DNA from: Datnioides undecimradiatus | Taxonomy: Eukaryota > Chordata > Actinopteri > Lobotiformes > Datnioididae | Direction: 5' to 3' | Length of the DNA: 64,000 nucleotides | NCBI GenBank assembly: GCA_008933995.1 | Contig: WARS01000009.1 | Span: 801,501-865,500, forward strand | Shown here: positions 47,427 to 60,400 of the stretch, one piece after another | Numbering within the stretch: position 1 is the stretch's first letter | Layout: each line of letters opens with the position of its first letter | Notes under the pieces: generated by a model | What the model saw: the letters and a program-made list of their open reading frames with translations, nothing else | Databases searched by the model: none | What the model was told of the DNA's origin: nothing | Program-made: the position numbers and the translations under genes

Positions 47427-48824
47427 AGTCCACCATTTAAAATGTCCCCAAGGTGATCGATGAGGTGGTGATGGAAATGTCATCTGGTGCTAATACATTT
47501 ATCATCGCTCATCCAGCCTCATGAATTTCTCCCTTTGGTTTTCAATCATTTTTGCTCTTTTACCACGAGACCATTTGAATGCGGTGATTCATAGGACTGC
47601 CAGCAGTTTTCTCTGAGGAGGCAGAGCGAGCGTGCAGGCATCCAAGCACTCTGACTGGACTCATTAATTAGTGGGCAGGACAATGATAGCCTGTGTTTAC
47701 ATGAACCCGTGCGACGGGGTGGTAAATAAAGAGCCGGGTGAGGCCGAGATCTTCAATCAGCGATCGTCACAAAGAAGATAAACGCGTTGGTTCAACAAAA
47801 CGTGATTTAATGGTAAAGTTTTGAGATAATGGTCAAAGTCTAGATGGTGTAGCCGCTCTTAAAGTGTAAAGGATTTGTTACTGGCGGCGTTTTGGTTGTC
47901 CAAAAACTTAAAATAGCCTTTTTTTTACTGCTGGGTTGTATACTATAAAAGACAGGGTGGAGCAGTAATGTAATACGTTATTGATCCCATGGAGCTTCTT
48001 TTCTTTTCTTGCCCCAATTGCCAAAGAGGTAAGAACATCGGAGAGAGGACAGCGTCCGGTAGGGGAGGGGTTCTTGATATTTGGGTCACGACGCCGCAGA
48101 GGGTCTGCTGATGGGCGCAGGTGATCATTTAACCGATGCGCACGATAATGAGGTCGCCGTAAACAAACACCATCCCCGGTTTGAACAGTGTTGAGTGACT
48201 CAGCGTCGCGCTGGAGGATGCTGGAGCACAAAGGCTGCATGCCACTTTCCAGGACTTTCAATGTGCATTCACGTCCTTCGGTTGAAGGACTTTCCAGCCA
48301 GTTATGTAAGCAGGAGCGGATACAAAAGGAAACTGAGATCAGAAAGAACATTTCTAGGGTATTAGTCGAGAGATCGTGTCGGCACTTTCTCCTAAATTTG
48401 GTCTTAATGTTTTGGAAATGATCTCCTCTAATTATCTATATGCAATGTGTTGTCCCTGCACACGTTCTTATCTGATTCTCACATTTTGTGTTTCACTCAG
48501 ATGTGCGGCCGCCTGGTTGGATGTTCTTTTCTAAAGCTCCAAACAGACTTTAAAAAGCAAAATCGCACTGTCAAGAGCGGAGATGCAGTTGTGTTGGGAT
48601 CATCATATATTCATGCGGGTGTGTAGTTGTGTGTGTGTAGTTGTGTGTGTGCGCGAGCTGCTGGCTGGACTGCTATATGAGTAAGAGAGCGTGTCATACA
48701 ATAACAAACTATCTAAATGAAAATCATCGACGAGTGAGGCGAGTCATAACTGAGTGTGCGCGTACATACATAAGCGAGCCAGCCATGCAGAACTGAATAT
48801 GTAAAAAGCATATTTATTCTCCTG

Positions 48825-48853
48825 CCTCCTCCTCCTCCTCCTCCTCCTCCTCC
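48825..48853. repeat. (CCT)n trinucleotide repeat
   Basis: About nine to ten CCT units inside a longer CT-rich stretch. Confidence 0.93.
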
Positions 48854-49007
48854 CTCTCCTCCTCTTTATCCATCATCTATCTCTTTCCTCGCACTCTATC
48901 CCTCCTCCCCACCCTGTCAGTTAGACGACTGCTGCTCGTTTCTCTCTTGTCTCTCTAAGTCAACATGTCAACTAGAATATATCTTTTCCCTCGGTCACGT
49001 CGTCAGC

Positions 49008-49009
<2 letters not shown>

Positions 49010-49070
<61 letters not shown>
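49010..49070. repeat. (AC)30 microsatellite, longest perfect array
   Basis: About 61 bp of perfect AC repeat, the longest uninterrupted dinucleotide array in the window. Confidence 0.98.
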
Positions 49071-49072
<2 letters not shown>

Positions 49073-50802
49073 CCTGCATGTGTCGTCTCTGTGTCTGGAC
49101 GTATGTTGAAGTTTGCGTGTGTTACTTTGGTTTGTGCGCACATACAGTCGGCGTTTGTTACAGTGTGCACGTGTGAAAATGCTCCGAGAAGCGTCGCGGA
49201 TGCAAACAGTGACGCGGGGACGTTGCTCTGAAGTTCGTGCGCAGGTTGATGCAACAGCGCTGCAAAAGGAGGGGGGCCATCAGAGACAATCACAGCAAAT
49301 GAAAATCTGCATTTCCCTCATATCTGTACCCCCACACACGTCCCGTTAAGTTACTCTTTGCTGAGCCTCACACCGCTCCAAATTAGTTTTCTTTGAATCC
49401 CAAAATGAGGAAGCTGAGTTCTTAGTTTCTGTATTTTATCCGCGCGGTCACAAACAGGGAGACGAGAAATTACTGATACAATCGAATGTGAAGAAACAAT
49501 GAATATACAAGATGCAAATGACTAGTTTCAGCAGATAAGAACCTCCGGGGGCTAATAAAAGCTTCTCATCTTAAAGCAATAAAGAAGTCTGTGGCCGTGG
49601 GAATGCTGAGGGTGAAGACTTTGGAGTTTTAAATTACCTCGCTGGTTTTAAAACACGGGCCGCGTTTTGTAAATGAGCATCATTGCCTTCCCCAGGGACA
49701 GAGCGGAATTAGGAAGAAATCAATGTGGGAAATATAACCAGCTACAGTTTACGAAGGCATCGCCAAAAGACAGCACTGACGGCTCACAGATTCCAACCAA
49801 ATTGCTCATTTACAGCGTGCTGCTCTTAAATAATTCCCCCGTGTCGCACGAACTTAAGGAATTACAAAGTCTAGACAGTGAAATCAGATCGCGCTCGCAT
49901 CACGCCGGCCTCGCCGCCCCGCCGCGACCCGTTATCAACTGGCGGTGTCAGAAATATTCCAGCCAAATTATTCTTGCAGGGAGGATTGTTTTGTCAGATA
50001 CTTCGCAGAACAAATCAATTAGTGGCTCTGAAGGAGAAGGGGAAGGAGTAATGAAAAGAATCAAACTCCTCCAACGGCAGGGGGTTCTCCATCTTGCCAC
50101 GGCCGCTCAGCTCAAACTCTAAAAAGGCATACAGCACCAACATGTCTGCCGCTGACCTTCCACCCACGCCTGCTGCTCACACGTTCTGCAGATTTAGCAG
50201 CGGCACCGAGTTGTGATTTTCAGTGACTGCAGCTTCCTGCAACGGGTAAAGGTGCACAGGAACATCCGTCAAACTCGGTGTGGTTCAACACGCGTTTGGT
50301 TTGCCACGACGTGATAATCCAGGGACTGATCGACCCGCCGTCTGCTGACTGATTAGTCAATCAACGCCGATCGATAGCGGATTTAATCTGTCAAGCAAAC
50401 GTGTCAGCAATTGCACGTACTACTTTGTCAAAGTCAATGCGAATTGAAAATCTGGACCGTTGGTTGATGAAACGAGCAAAGCACAGCCTTGATCTTGAGT
50501 CGATTAGGTCACACACAAGGAAGTGGCGTCATGTGCACTGTTAGCACTGTTAGCACCTGCCCGGCTTTGATGCGTGACGGCTGGAGCGGAAAACAGAAAA
50601 CTACGTGTTCTTTTATCAGAGGTTCAGAGAAGGCTGCATGCACGGTGCTGAAGCTCAGTAACGAGGTATTATCAGCCTCACATGTTTTAGTCATCTGTCT
50701 CTCCGTGCTTTTAAGGAAGTCCTTTTTGATGCGACATAAAGAACCCGAAAACCGCAGCTTTCGAGGGTAACGGGAAGTTATTGCTCACCAGTGGAGATGG
50801 GG

Positions 50803-50818
50803 AAAAAAAAAAAAAAAA
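50803..50818. repeat. Poly-A run
   Basis: Sixteen consecutive A residues after GGGG. Confidence 0.92.
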
Positions 50819-51413
50819 GATCACACTGACTTCTATCGTTTAGGCTTATCTAACCACACAGAGCTATTTCAGAGCACCTGACAAAGAAGCAGGCTTATAT
50901 TTTCAGATGAGGAAGTGGAAAAATACACGAGCTGTCTAGAGCAAGTGTTGTAGGAGTAGCACTATTGTGGGCGCAGGACGTCTGAGCTCAAAGATTAAAA
51001 AAAAATATAAAAGCAGGCCTATAGTTACCAGCCAATCCACTGTAAAATAACTGCCCGCCACTTGCACCTGCATCTCCTGTGTAGCATTTTTATTTTAGAC
51101 TCAGCAGTGAGTCAGAAAGGAGGTGAGAGGAGGAAGAGGGGGAGGCGGAGGAGGGGGAGGAGGGTAGTTAGAGGAGGATGCTCGCCTGCAGATAAAATAT
51201 ATGAAAGGAACTGTGCACCAAAAATAAGTTTAAAGAGCGTAGATGAAGAAGAGTCCCACAGTTAAATACAGTGGGTGATTATTCTACAGACCGGTGCCAA
51301 ATTCAGAGAGAGCTCATGAAAGTCCTGACCCACTGCTCGGCCCGCGCTGAAGACGCCACCGTTCTCCAAGATGCTCGCCGGTGTGACTGTGACTGTGCAT
51401 GTGGAAACTTAAG

Positions 51414-51438
<25 letters not shown>
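51414..51438. repeat. (AC)n microsatellite
   Basis: AC repeat of about 25 bp, opposed to a TG array about 170 bp downstream. Confidence 0.95.
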
Positions 51439-51444
<6 letters not shown>

Positions 51445-51605
51445 CATGTGCGTGGACCAGCACATGGTAACACTTCACCAGCTTGTATACAGTCATACAA
51501 TGAAATGCGCTTGTGTGTGTTTGTCTGTGTGCCCATGCACCTGTGAATGCATACTGGCGCATGGATAATACTGACACAGCTGGGATCCACCAGTCCCTGC
51601 CAGCC

Positions 51606-51628
51606 TGTGTGTGTGTGTGTGTGTGTGC
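51606..51628. repeat. (TG)n microsatellite
   Basis: TG repeat of about 23 bp. Confidence 0.95.
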
Positions 51629-52633
51629 GGCTACCAGCTGCGCCCACTGTGCTGATCCTCAAAGCCGCTATCACATTCTGCTTGCATCATTTCACCGCAG
51701 TCGTACTGAGAACATCAAACTCACAAACACATGCTCATAGTTACAAGCCCATATTCACTCTCACATTCATGCACATAATCACTCTCTCACATAAACACCC
51801 TTTCAGAGACATGAGATATCATGATTACATACCATGGGGGTTTTAAGCTGCTTGTTATCAAACATACGATTTAGAAATTTGACTTTTGCAGCAAATGGTA
51901 TCGCAGCAAGCAGCGTCTTCATCTGTTAAAAGGAGCCGCGCATTAGTAAAAGGTTTAGTCATCAGATCAGATGGTGCTTATTCAACTCCTGTGGTCGGTT
52001 GCTGCTGGAGACAACAGCCCTGAATGACAAGTGCCTTCCAATAACCATCCATTGTTGCTAAAAAGGTCTGCAGAGGCCAAAATGCTTTTTAAAACTCTGG
52101 GTCAGGAATGACTTCGGGGCCCTAAGATGTAGCAAAGTTTCCCCATGTAAAGGTCATCTGTTATACTGCCCTATAAAGCCAAAGCGCAGCGGCTGCGTGA
52201 GGAATAAAAATGGCCTCAAACTTCATCTGCAGCGCAGTCCAAACTAATGGCGCTTGCTGTTTGCCGTCACAGGACTGCATAAAACTCGGCTTTTCTCCAG
52301 GTTTTAGTGGTGATGCTCGGGTTCCAATTGGCCGCTATCATGGGATAAATCCCAGCATCTTGATTTAGAAACTAGATGAAACACCAGATTTTAATCCGAG
52401 AGAGTGTAATGTGTTTGGATAGAGCTCAGCTAGAGGGCTATAATCAGAATAATTATTCTGGTCTCACTCCAGCTTCAGGCCTTTTAGCTAATGACAGCCG
52501 CAACACTAATGGCTGGATTTCAGGGTCTATTTGCATGTGTACATGAGATGTGTGTACAAATATCGTGTCTGTGAATGTATGTGTGTGTGTGTGTGTGCAG
52601 GTCTGCACGTCTACCACAGTTGCACTATTGTCC

Positions 52634-52658
52634 AAAAAAAAAAAAAAAAAAAAAAAAA
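52634..52658. repeat. A25 homopolymer
   Basis: Twenty-five consecutive A residues, the longest A run in the window, shortly after a TG array at 52580-52597. No retroelement body is recognised. Confidence 0.93.
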
Positions 52659-53394
52659 TCTGATTATTTCCTGCCGCCGATAGACGGGGACTGTTTCTAT
52701 CCTTAAAAGACCTTGTTCCTGGCAGCTGCCGCCAATATCATTTCATACCTGCCTCGGCTCTTTTGTCGAGCAGAGGAGAACAGAGCTCATACAACGCCGT
52801 ATCATAATATAACAGAAATATTCAATTTCTTGCGTTATGAAGTGAAAGCTGAGCGCTAAGTGCTGGTGTTTTGCCTCTGGGTGCTTGTTGCGCAGTGTAA
52901 GAGAGTAGAGTAGAGCAGGGGGCTTGCAGTGCTTTCAATGCATAGATCCACGATGATAGCACAGTCGGATGCACTGAACAGTCCTATTAGGGAAGCACGC
53001 TGCAGCCATAACAACAATCTGTTCACCCAGGGCAACGTCGGAGTGCAGTCATACATCATAACATCCTTCACGTTTTTATGCTGATTGTTATTTATTGCTG
53101 AAGCAGAACATTCACAGGCCTCTCAATGTGTTTATCATGAGGAAAATCACTCTTCAGATATGAACGCAATTCATCAAAATAAATCAATAATAAATATTAT
53201 CACTTTCTGGAGGCCCGGCGCGCGTGCAGCGAACACACGCACGCAACAGAGTCGCTGGCGGTCGACTACCAATCAATAGGCCTTTATTCATGCATTGCAC
53301 ATTTCACACAAGAGCCAATTCAGACAGTGCTTTATAGTATTGACAGTATTGTCTCAGGGTCCCTTGCAATACCACAACATGGTGAAATCCATTT

Positions 53395-53810
53395 TCCCCC
53401 ACATAACGAGCTGTCATTTTCTGGTTGGAATGAGCTCAATCGTCTCCGCATACAAAGCAGGCGGATTTAGCTGCAGAATGACAATAACGATAGCACAATG
53501 GTGATTGGGATAATTCCACAGCGACACTGCTCCAATCGCGCAGTAATGATTAGCGCGGGGCTTCATTTTTCAAACATCTGCGGCGCGGTCGCGACGGATC
53601 GCCGTTATTAACGACATGTGCTGCGTCAGCACGTGTTGCTTCAGACGAAAGTCCATTTTTCCTTCTTTAACAAGGTGGAAGGAGCCAGTGTCCCCTGCAT
53701 ACAGAGCAGGCTGATGTGCTACACGACAATAATGACGGCATGATGATGATTGGTGTTATACTTGAGGGATATTACCAACACAGAATGATAATGATCTGTT
53801 CTAATGCTCC
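53395..53810 (+). repeat. Two-copy diverged direct duplication, 249 bp period
   Basis: Around 53448 and 53697 the sequence repeats GCATACARAGCAGGC followed by matching GAT/TGACAATAA-type sequence, GCA-ATG/ATGATGATTGG, and an AATGAT ending. Upstream of each copy there is TCCATTTTYCC and a GGTTGGAA/GGTGGAA block. Several indels are needed, so the copies are old. Both copies are rich in TGAT/ATCA and TAAT words. Function is unknown. Confidence 0.6.
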
Positions 53811-55967
53811 GCTGATGATGGAGGTGTTTGTGACAGCGTGAGTTATGTGGAAAGAACACAATGATGCTAATGGCGCTGTAAATTTGATTGCACTGATGTT
53901 TTCACTTTCTTGTTATGCACACAACTTCAGCCATTCTTCATATTAATTGGGTATTTTACGGGAAAAAAAACCAGGGAAACATCGACAGCAATCACCACCA
54001 TTACTCACTTCTGTTTGACTTCATGTGAAGTGTCTGAGTCTGTTGAGAGCTTGTTTGCAAAGAGCAGAGCAGAAAGCATCAACACGTGTCACGACCAAAC
54101 TGACACGGGCAGCAGATATTCATTCACAGTGTGTATATTCATGATGACGCACACTGCTTCCATCTGTGTCAGAAGTCAAAACAACAGCTTAATTCAAGGC
54201 AGAGAGGTAAATACCACAGATGCAGTCTGGCTGAGCAACTAAAGATACCAAGTTGTATAAATGATAATATCTTCTTTTCATTGTGGAGGTTTAAAAAGAA
54301 ACAAAAACTGAATTTCCTGCAAAAGTCTTTTCTGCAAAAGCTCCGAGTTCTGATCTTTAGCTTGTGCAAAAAAAAAAAATAAAAAAATAAAAAAAGGAGG
54401 GGAGGTTAATTATTGCAGAGTCTGGGTCCTCGGAGCTGTGTGATCTTTCACTGCACATTTATAAAGATGTGGATAAAAAGAAATGTGGCGCAGAAGATAA
54501 AGGCAGTTTTTGGCCTTTTGATATTTAGCCATTACGTCGTTATGAAACAGTGTTTTTCCTCGGCTCTTCACTCATGTACCACCACACCCACGTAATTACT
54601 AGATGGAAGGAAACGCGTTCTATTTTAAAAAGTATTATGTTACCAGGCGGCTTTCTTCTGCTGTTTTACCCTCATTCACCCGGTAAAAGCTCGTGCAAAT
54701 CGCAAATGTTCATTTCAAGTGGTGCCACGCTTGGCGCTCGCACGGGGGAGCTGCTCTGCACAGCCACTCAGCACCGCCGCAGACCCTGAACTGCTCCTCT
54801 GGGACGGGCCAGGGTTAAGTAGCTTGCTCGAGGGCTTCTCACTGGTAGTTACTGACGGAGACGAGAGCACGTCCTGTTCGTTCCCCTGCCCAGATAACAC
54901 CCCGGGGTGATCTGGGAATGCCACTGAAACATAAAGGCAGCCGATTACAAATGTACTCAAACCCATTTGTGACCATTTCTAATTCTCAGTCGTCCCATCT
55001 TTGGGCCCTGACCCAGACCCAGAGTCTTTAGCTTGAGCGTCACTGTTCCTAAAGACGCACCGTGTAAGAGCACGCAGGAGCACGTTGGTCTGCAGTGTTG
55101 TGAAAAGACACCACCACTGCGAGTTAGCAGCTAGCGTTACTTCACTAACAGTTTCAGGGCCGTAATGCAGCAGAGGCGCAGGTTAAATGAGGCTGTGGCT
55201 AAACACGCGATGCTGATAAAATCTACTTATTCTCTTTTGAGAGTTGCCCCGGCTCTCACTTTGTTTCCCTGTGCGCATAACGTTGCACCCTGTCCACTCT
55301 GCGCCGACACGTCGGGCTGGATGGTCAGAGTCTTAACAAGCGTGAACTAGCTGCAGGCTGCTGCGCTGTACGTTTCAGGAAGTGGCTGGGTGAATGTAGA
55401 AGAGCCTCTGCCTCGGACAACACATGAATTTAAGATCTTTTATTTATATTTCGCCCACTCCAGTCACGCGCGGCTACGCTGCAGTCGGTTTTATATGTCA
55501 GAGGCGCAGTTAATTTGGGCAGACAGCGGGGGCAATCTGAACACAGTCTGAAAATCACAGCCCTCTGCAGAACGCCGTCAGCCTGCTGCTGTCTTCGCTG
55601 ATGGCGTTATTTAATGGCTTTAAACTTGAAATTCATGATCAGAGCTTTTGAAAGTGAGATTAGACAGAGCGTCGGACAGCTTCACGTGTATTTAAAGGCG
55701 ACCAGAGGTTTGCCTGTGAAGTTGCTGTTGTTTAAATCTGACTATTTCAAGCATTTTGAGTTTTTTCCAAAAAGCTTACATTATATATTTACAAGTCAAA
55801 GACATCACTCTGTTTGTTTGTTTCCTGATTGTTTTTCACTTCTATTCTGGCATTATTGCGCGATCACACAGTAGTCGACGCCTTTAAACCCTTTCTGCTT
55901 CGATAGAAAGGTGCGTCGTACACGTGATTAATCTGAAGTCCTTCTCTTCCTCCCCTCTTTCTCGCAG

Positions 55968-56033
55968 GCTGATCTGTGTCGCTGTGCAGAGGAGAAAACC
56001 CTCAACGTATCCGACATCAGTAATGAGCTAAAG
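55968..56033 (+). CDS. Candidate internal exon, 22 codons, gene unidentified
   Basis: A pyrimidine-rich tract (about 55938-55966) and CTCGCAG precede base 55968, and AAG|GTGCGT follows base 56033. Both fit vertebrate splice consensus, and a further T-rich stretch lies just inside the downstream intron. The 66-bp segment is a multiple of three. It is open only in the frame starting at 55968; the other two frames contain stops. Read that way, it starts Ala-Asp-Leu-Cys-Arg-Cys-Ala-Glu-Glu-Lys and ends Ser-Asn-Glu-Leu-Lys: acidic/basic mixed, hydrophilic, with two Cys. I do not recognise the protein. If joined directly to the exon ending at 20775, that frame has no ATG upstream. So either coding begins in an unseen exon or another start site, or this is an untranslated exon whose open frame is coincidental. 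Absence of low complexity and paired splice signals make it the best exon candidate here. Confidence 0.4.
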
Positions 56034-57431
56034 GTGCGTCCTGACTCTTTTTTTTTTCCCCTGCGTGTGTGTGTGTGTGCGTGCGTGTTGAATCAAAAGG
56101 CCTGTGAATTGGCATTGACACGTCAGCACCGCCGGCCTGTTTAGCATTCCGTTAAACTGGCTCGGCCGCTCAGAGAGATAGGGAGCGACTGAGAGCGATG
56201 TTTGAAAGTGCGCTGTTTCCCCGAGAGCTTTATCTCAAATTATTGGATCCATTCATTCTTTCTTTCTCTTGTGCTTTCATGATACTGTTGTATTTGTTTG
56301 TGTTGTTCTTCCTTTCTTCTCTTCTCCTGTTTTGGCCTCTGTCTCTCTCAGTTCTGATCTCTGTCCTTCATGCTTAATAGAAAATTATTCTGAATTGTTT
56401 AGCTTGTATTTGCCTACAGCAGCTTGTTAAATAGGACTTGTAAAAGTGCATATTAAATATGATCTCATGCCTGAAAAATGTGGCTTACAATGCATTTGCC
56501 CTCTGGGCGCGTGTACCCAAAGTCACCGTATCGCGCACCTCACATCTCCCATGCTAAGCATTTTTCCATTCGCCTGGAAAAAAGTTGAATAGATTAAAGG
56601 CAGATCTAATCGATCCTGAGTGTGCTTATCAGTGGCTGGCAGGCTGACGAGCCGATTTCAGAACAGCACATTCTAATCCTTCAGCTGCAGCCCGGAAACT
56701 GGAAAAAGACAAATAGGTAGAGAGAGCCGCAGACAGCAGGCCAGACAGGGAACACGGCAGGAAAAACAAATCGCTGAATACTTTGATGGAGTCTGACAGA
56801 ACCGCTGGGTGGGACATGACGGAAGACAACGCACAGTCGATTAATACACAAACATAAGTAGCACATCATCATTAAGGATGCTAACGTCAACAATTAAAAA
56901 GCCCGCTCTCCCAGTACAAAGGAGAAACGTGGCACACCGGAGTCAGCGCACAGCCACATTCACCCGTTACTGAAAGCCAGACATCGACCAGCGGGCGCCA
57001 CCCGCATCTGATTCAACGTGTGATGAACTCCAAATCACTTTTCGCATTAAAGGACCAGAACGATCGAACTTACAGATACCGAACGCAGGCACAGTATCAG
57101 CTGCTGCAGGTTTAAGTGTTGTCCTTTAGAAGCTCATATCAGTCGGACATAAATGAAGACTTAAGCTCTTCCTCCATCTGGTTGTGCCTGGATTATACTC
57201 TGCGGCCGCCTATGAAATGTGTCCTCATTGACATCCATTGATTCTGCTGCTAACTTATTATGATTCTTGGTTTCAAAGGGTTTAGCTGCGCCGTGTGCTG
57301 ATTGGATGTTTAACCTTTTGACCTCCAAACTCGAGATCAGAGCGCATGTCCCATAGTAGGACGCATTCATCCAGACGACCTCCTCAGTCACCGCGACAAG
57401 TCAGCGGCAGGCAAACTGACAAAGAGATCCC

Positions 57432-57459
57432 GTGTGTGTGTGTGTGTGTGTGTGTGTGT
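57432..57459. repeat. (TG)n microsatellite
   Basis: TG repeat of about 28 bp. Confidence 0.96.
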
Positions 57460-60400
57460 TTCTGTCTTAGCTTTGTACAAAAAAGAGATAGGAAAGGAAC
57501 AAAAGTGCTTATCTGAACCAGTCTCAGGTCACATCACCCCCCTTCCCTCTCTCTCCCTCTCTCTCCCTCTCTCAGATTAGGACTCTCTCCTTTTTCTCTA
57601 TCGCTGCCAAAACAAAGCAACACATTTATTGTCCTGTGTGTGTTTATGTGGGCGTACGTGCATGCGTGCGGTGGCAGCCCTGGGCTACGTTTCTCAGTTA
57701 TTTCAGTCTCTCGCAGTTTCACACACACAGCGACAGCAGGAGGACATTAGCACAAGCATCCATTCTCCCTCTTTGTTTGTCGTATTCCCGTGATGTGGGG
57801 AGATAGTTTCTAAATTATGCTCTATTTCAGCTCACAGGCGGTTCAACCACACTGCTCTGACCCAGCCAAAGGCTCGGTAAAATTAATCTTGTCTGGCGGC
57901 AGAGCTGCAAAAACTTTCGCTGCACGATCCCCAGCGCACCAACTCCAGGTTCGCCGCGACACGCGCTTGTCATCACAGCAAAATGTCAAGAATTAGCTCA
58001 CATCGCTCTCAGATGGAAGCGGCTCCGCTGCTGCTACATTCCTATTTCGGCTCTGTCTGCATGCGGATCATGTATACAGTACGCTTACTTGACCTGCGTG
58101 CTGATTTTGCATGCATTAACTGCAGCAAGTGTAATGCTTACAGCAGCATCATTGCAGATTAAGAGTAGCTGCAGCGTAACGATTCCAAAATGAGATATTG
58201 AAGTGAGAATTCCCCTGAAACGATAGCGTGCTTCTGCCAAAGGTTTACAGCAAACCGACATCAAAAAGACAACTCGAAAAGTCTGGTTTTGATCTGCTAA
58301 TGATCTGATCTGCTGTGTATAAGACACTCGTGTCTCAGGAAGTGGGTGAATCAGGTCACGGCTGCTTCTCTCAGCGTTTGTGCCTTGTTGCTCGAGCGGT
58401 TGCGTGTAACTATTCCAAGTCGTGGAGCACAATGGAATCTGGAGTGGATGTGATTTATCACGTCTGGAGGTTTCAAACCACGCGTGTGTGGCCTCTTAAG
58501 AATGAGGAAAACATGATTTCAACATGCACAGAGACCTAGTTGTGATAGTCTGTAATGTAAATAGGGTGTTTGTTCTCAGGAGAGGCAGGAAAGATGCAGG
58601 TCTTTATGTTGTCTTTAAAGGAAACCAGTTAGAGGTCGGGCTCTGTTTAATGTCACGCCGGCAGTTGGAAATAATTTTCTTAAGCTACAGAAAAAATGTC
58701 TGGCATTTGCAAAACATGACAGGACTTTGGCGCAACAGTGAATGTTTACACAACAGGCAGAAAATGCAAAGTGTAGCAGTTTCCTGTATATTATTAACAC
58801 ATAAAGTCAGCGGAGGGTGCCACGCCGCCCCGATAAGCCTTTCTAGAGAGTGTAAAGTCGAGAAGGAAAATGTTGTTAAAACTCGTTAACTATCGGGCTC
58901 ATATCTTTAAAAAGGTGACACTGATGGGCGTCTGGGGGGAGAGATAAGGAGCAGGAATTAGAGAGGAGAAGATTCCTTTTCCAGGGATTTACACAAACAC
59001 ACACAGAGTGGGTTTTAATGCCCTCTACCAGTATTGATCACCCAGCAGTCTGACTGATTGAGAGCCAGATATAGAAAAGCACACATCAATAAAATACTCT
59101 GGAAAACCTGGGGAGACTCTTAAAGACGCGGCCCCTGCCCGCCCACTCACACTAACACAAACAGCTGCCGTGTGATTAAACTATTCCAGAGACGCAGTGA
59201 GCGGCAGCGGCTTGGGTTGCCAGGAAGAAGTCTGTCAGCAAACCCTAAAAACCGTCTTTGAGCTCTTTGACCGAATCACGGCTGTTTCTCTTTGAAGCTG
59301 CTCGCAATGGAATCCGCACGCCTGCATTTGAAAAGCGGGCGGCTAAAAGTCAAATTAAACCAAATAAAATATTTTTAAAAAACAGCCAAAATCACTGCTT
59401 CTGCTCGTCAGGACGCGCGCCGGCCCGACCACCTGTTAGGTTAGCACTGCTCTGTTCATCACTCGATCATAACTCAGTTACAGATTCTGTTTGTTTTCCA
59501 TATCCTAGCCGCTCCGCGCCCCATCCATCATCTGATGCTGTCTTACTGGGATACGGGAGGTTGCTGTTGGTATTTGTTAGTTATTGCTTGTGGATGTTGC
59601 AAGGCTGGATTGCAATAAAGACTCTGCAGCCTAGCGGTTTAAGGCTTACAGTACTCTTACACTCGCCATCCTGAATAAGAGCATCATCTTAATGCCTAAA
59701 AATGAGTGTAAAGTGCATTACATCAGGCGCTTCGGGGAAAGAGTCATTCAGCTTCAGATCTCTTCTAACCACGCGCAAAATCCAAAGCGAAAGTTTTTTT
59801 ATTTCTCTGGATGGCACAGTAGTCTGTAACCGAGCGATGATGAACCTATTGTGCGGACTGACACTTAGAAAAATGACATAATTGCAGTCTCGTTTCACGA
59901 AATATCCCGAGTCATTTGAAATCCTCCCTCTAACACTGGCATTAAATTAAAACTTACAATTGAATGTCAGTGACATTTCCTGCCTTTTTATGCCCGAGGC
60001 ACCTCCACAGATTGGCAAATTCAAATGGCAGATGAAATATTTGAACTCCGGGATGCAGGAATCTTGAAATGCCATGCCAGACAACACTTCAGTTTATCAA
60101 GTAAGCCACAAAAGAAGAGAAAGGCAAAAACAGCAGACTGACAGACCTGATTCGCTGCTGGATACAGTTTGTACTCTCACTTTAACTTTGTCACTTCCTG
60201 CGGGCAGAGAAGTGAGGACTCCTGACACCAGAGTTTCATTATGCAAATAGGGTGAACCTACAAAGTCTTATTTAAAGGCGCAGAGAAGCCGCTCTCTGCT
60301 GCAGCCTGGTTTTGTGTTGTCCTAGATGTTTGCTTATACAACACCTACACAGGTGATGATGCAACCATCGGAGCTTTGGGAACGCCGGGTGATGAAATCA

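Larger units (their letters stand above)
42551..49100 (+). other. Putative intron, no genes
   Basis: No exon is supportable. Microsatellites are at 42562-42581, 42669-42709, 42931-42973, 45577-45601, 47212-47242, 47396-47426, 48825-48853 and 49010-49070. An A17 run is at 43171-43187. The stretch 46860-47060 is unique and carries a POU-octamer-like ATGCAAAT, a CACGTG E-box and a duplicated T-box-like word (regulatory role inferred). A good donor-like CAG|GTAAGA at 45328/45329 lacks a matching acceptor and open frame, so no exon is called there. Confidence 0.5.
49101..55967 (+). other. Putative intron, no genes
   Basis: No exon is supportable before 55968. The stretch 49500-50120 is unique, lacks low complexity and happens to hold a 149-codon frame (49673-50122, +), which I read as a conserved non-coding element candidate rather than a gene. 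A16 and A25 runs lie at 50803-50818 and 52634-52658. CA/TG arrays are at 51414-51438 and 51606-51628. A two-copy diverged duplication is at 53395-53810, and A-rich sequence is at 54368-54397. Confidence 0.5.
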
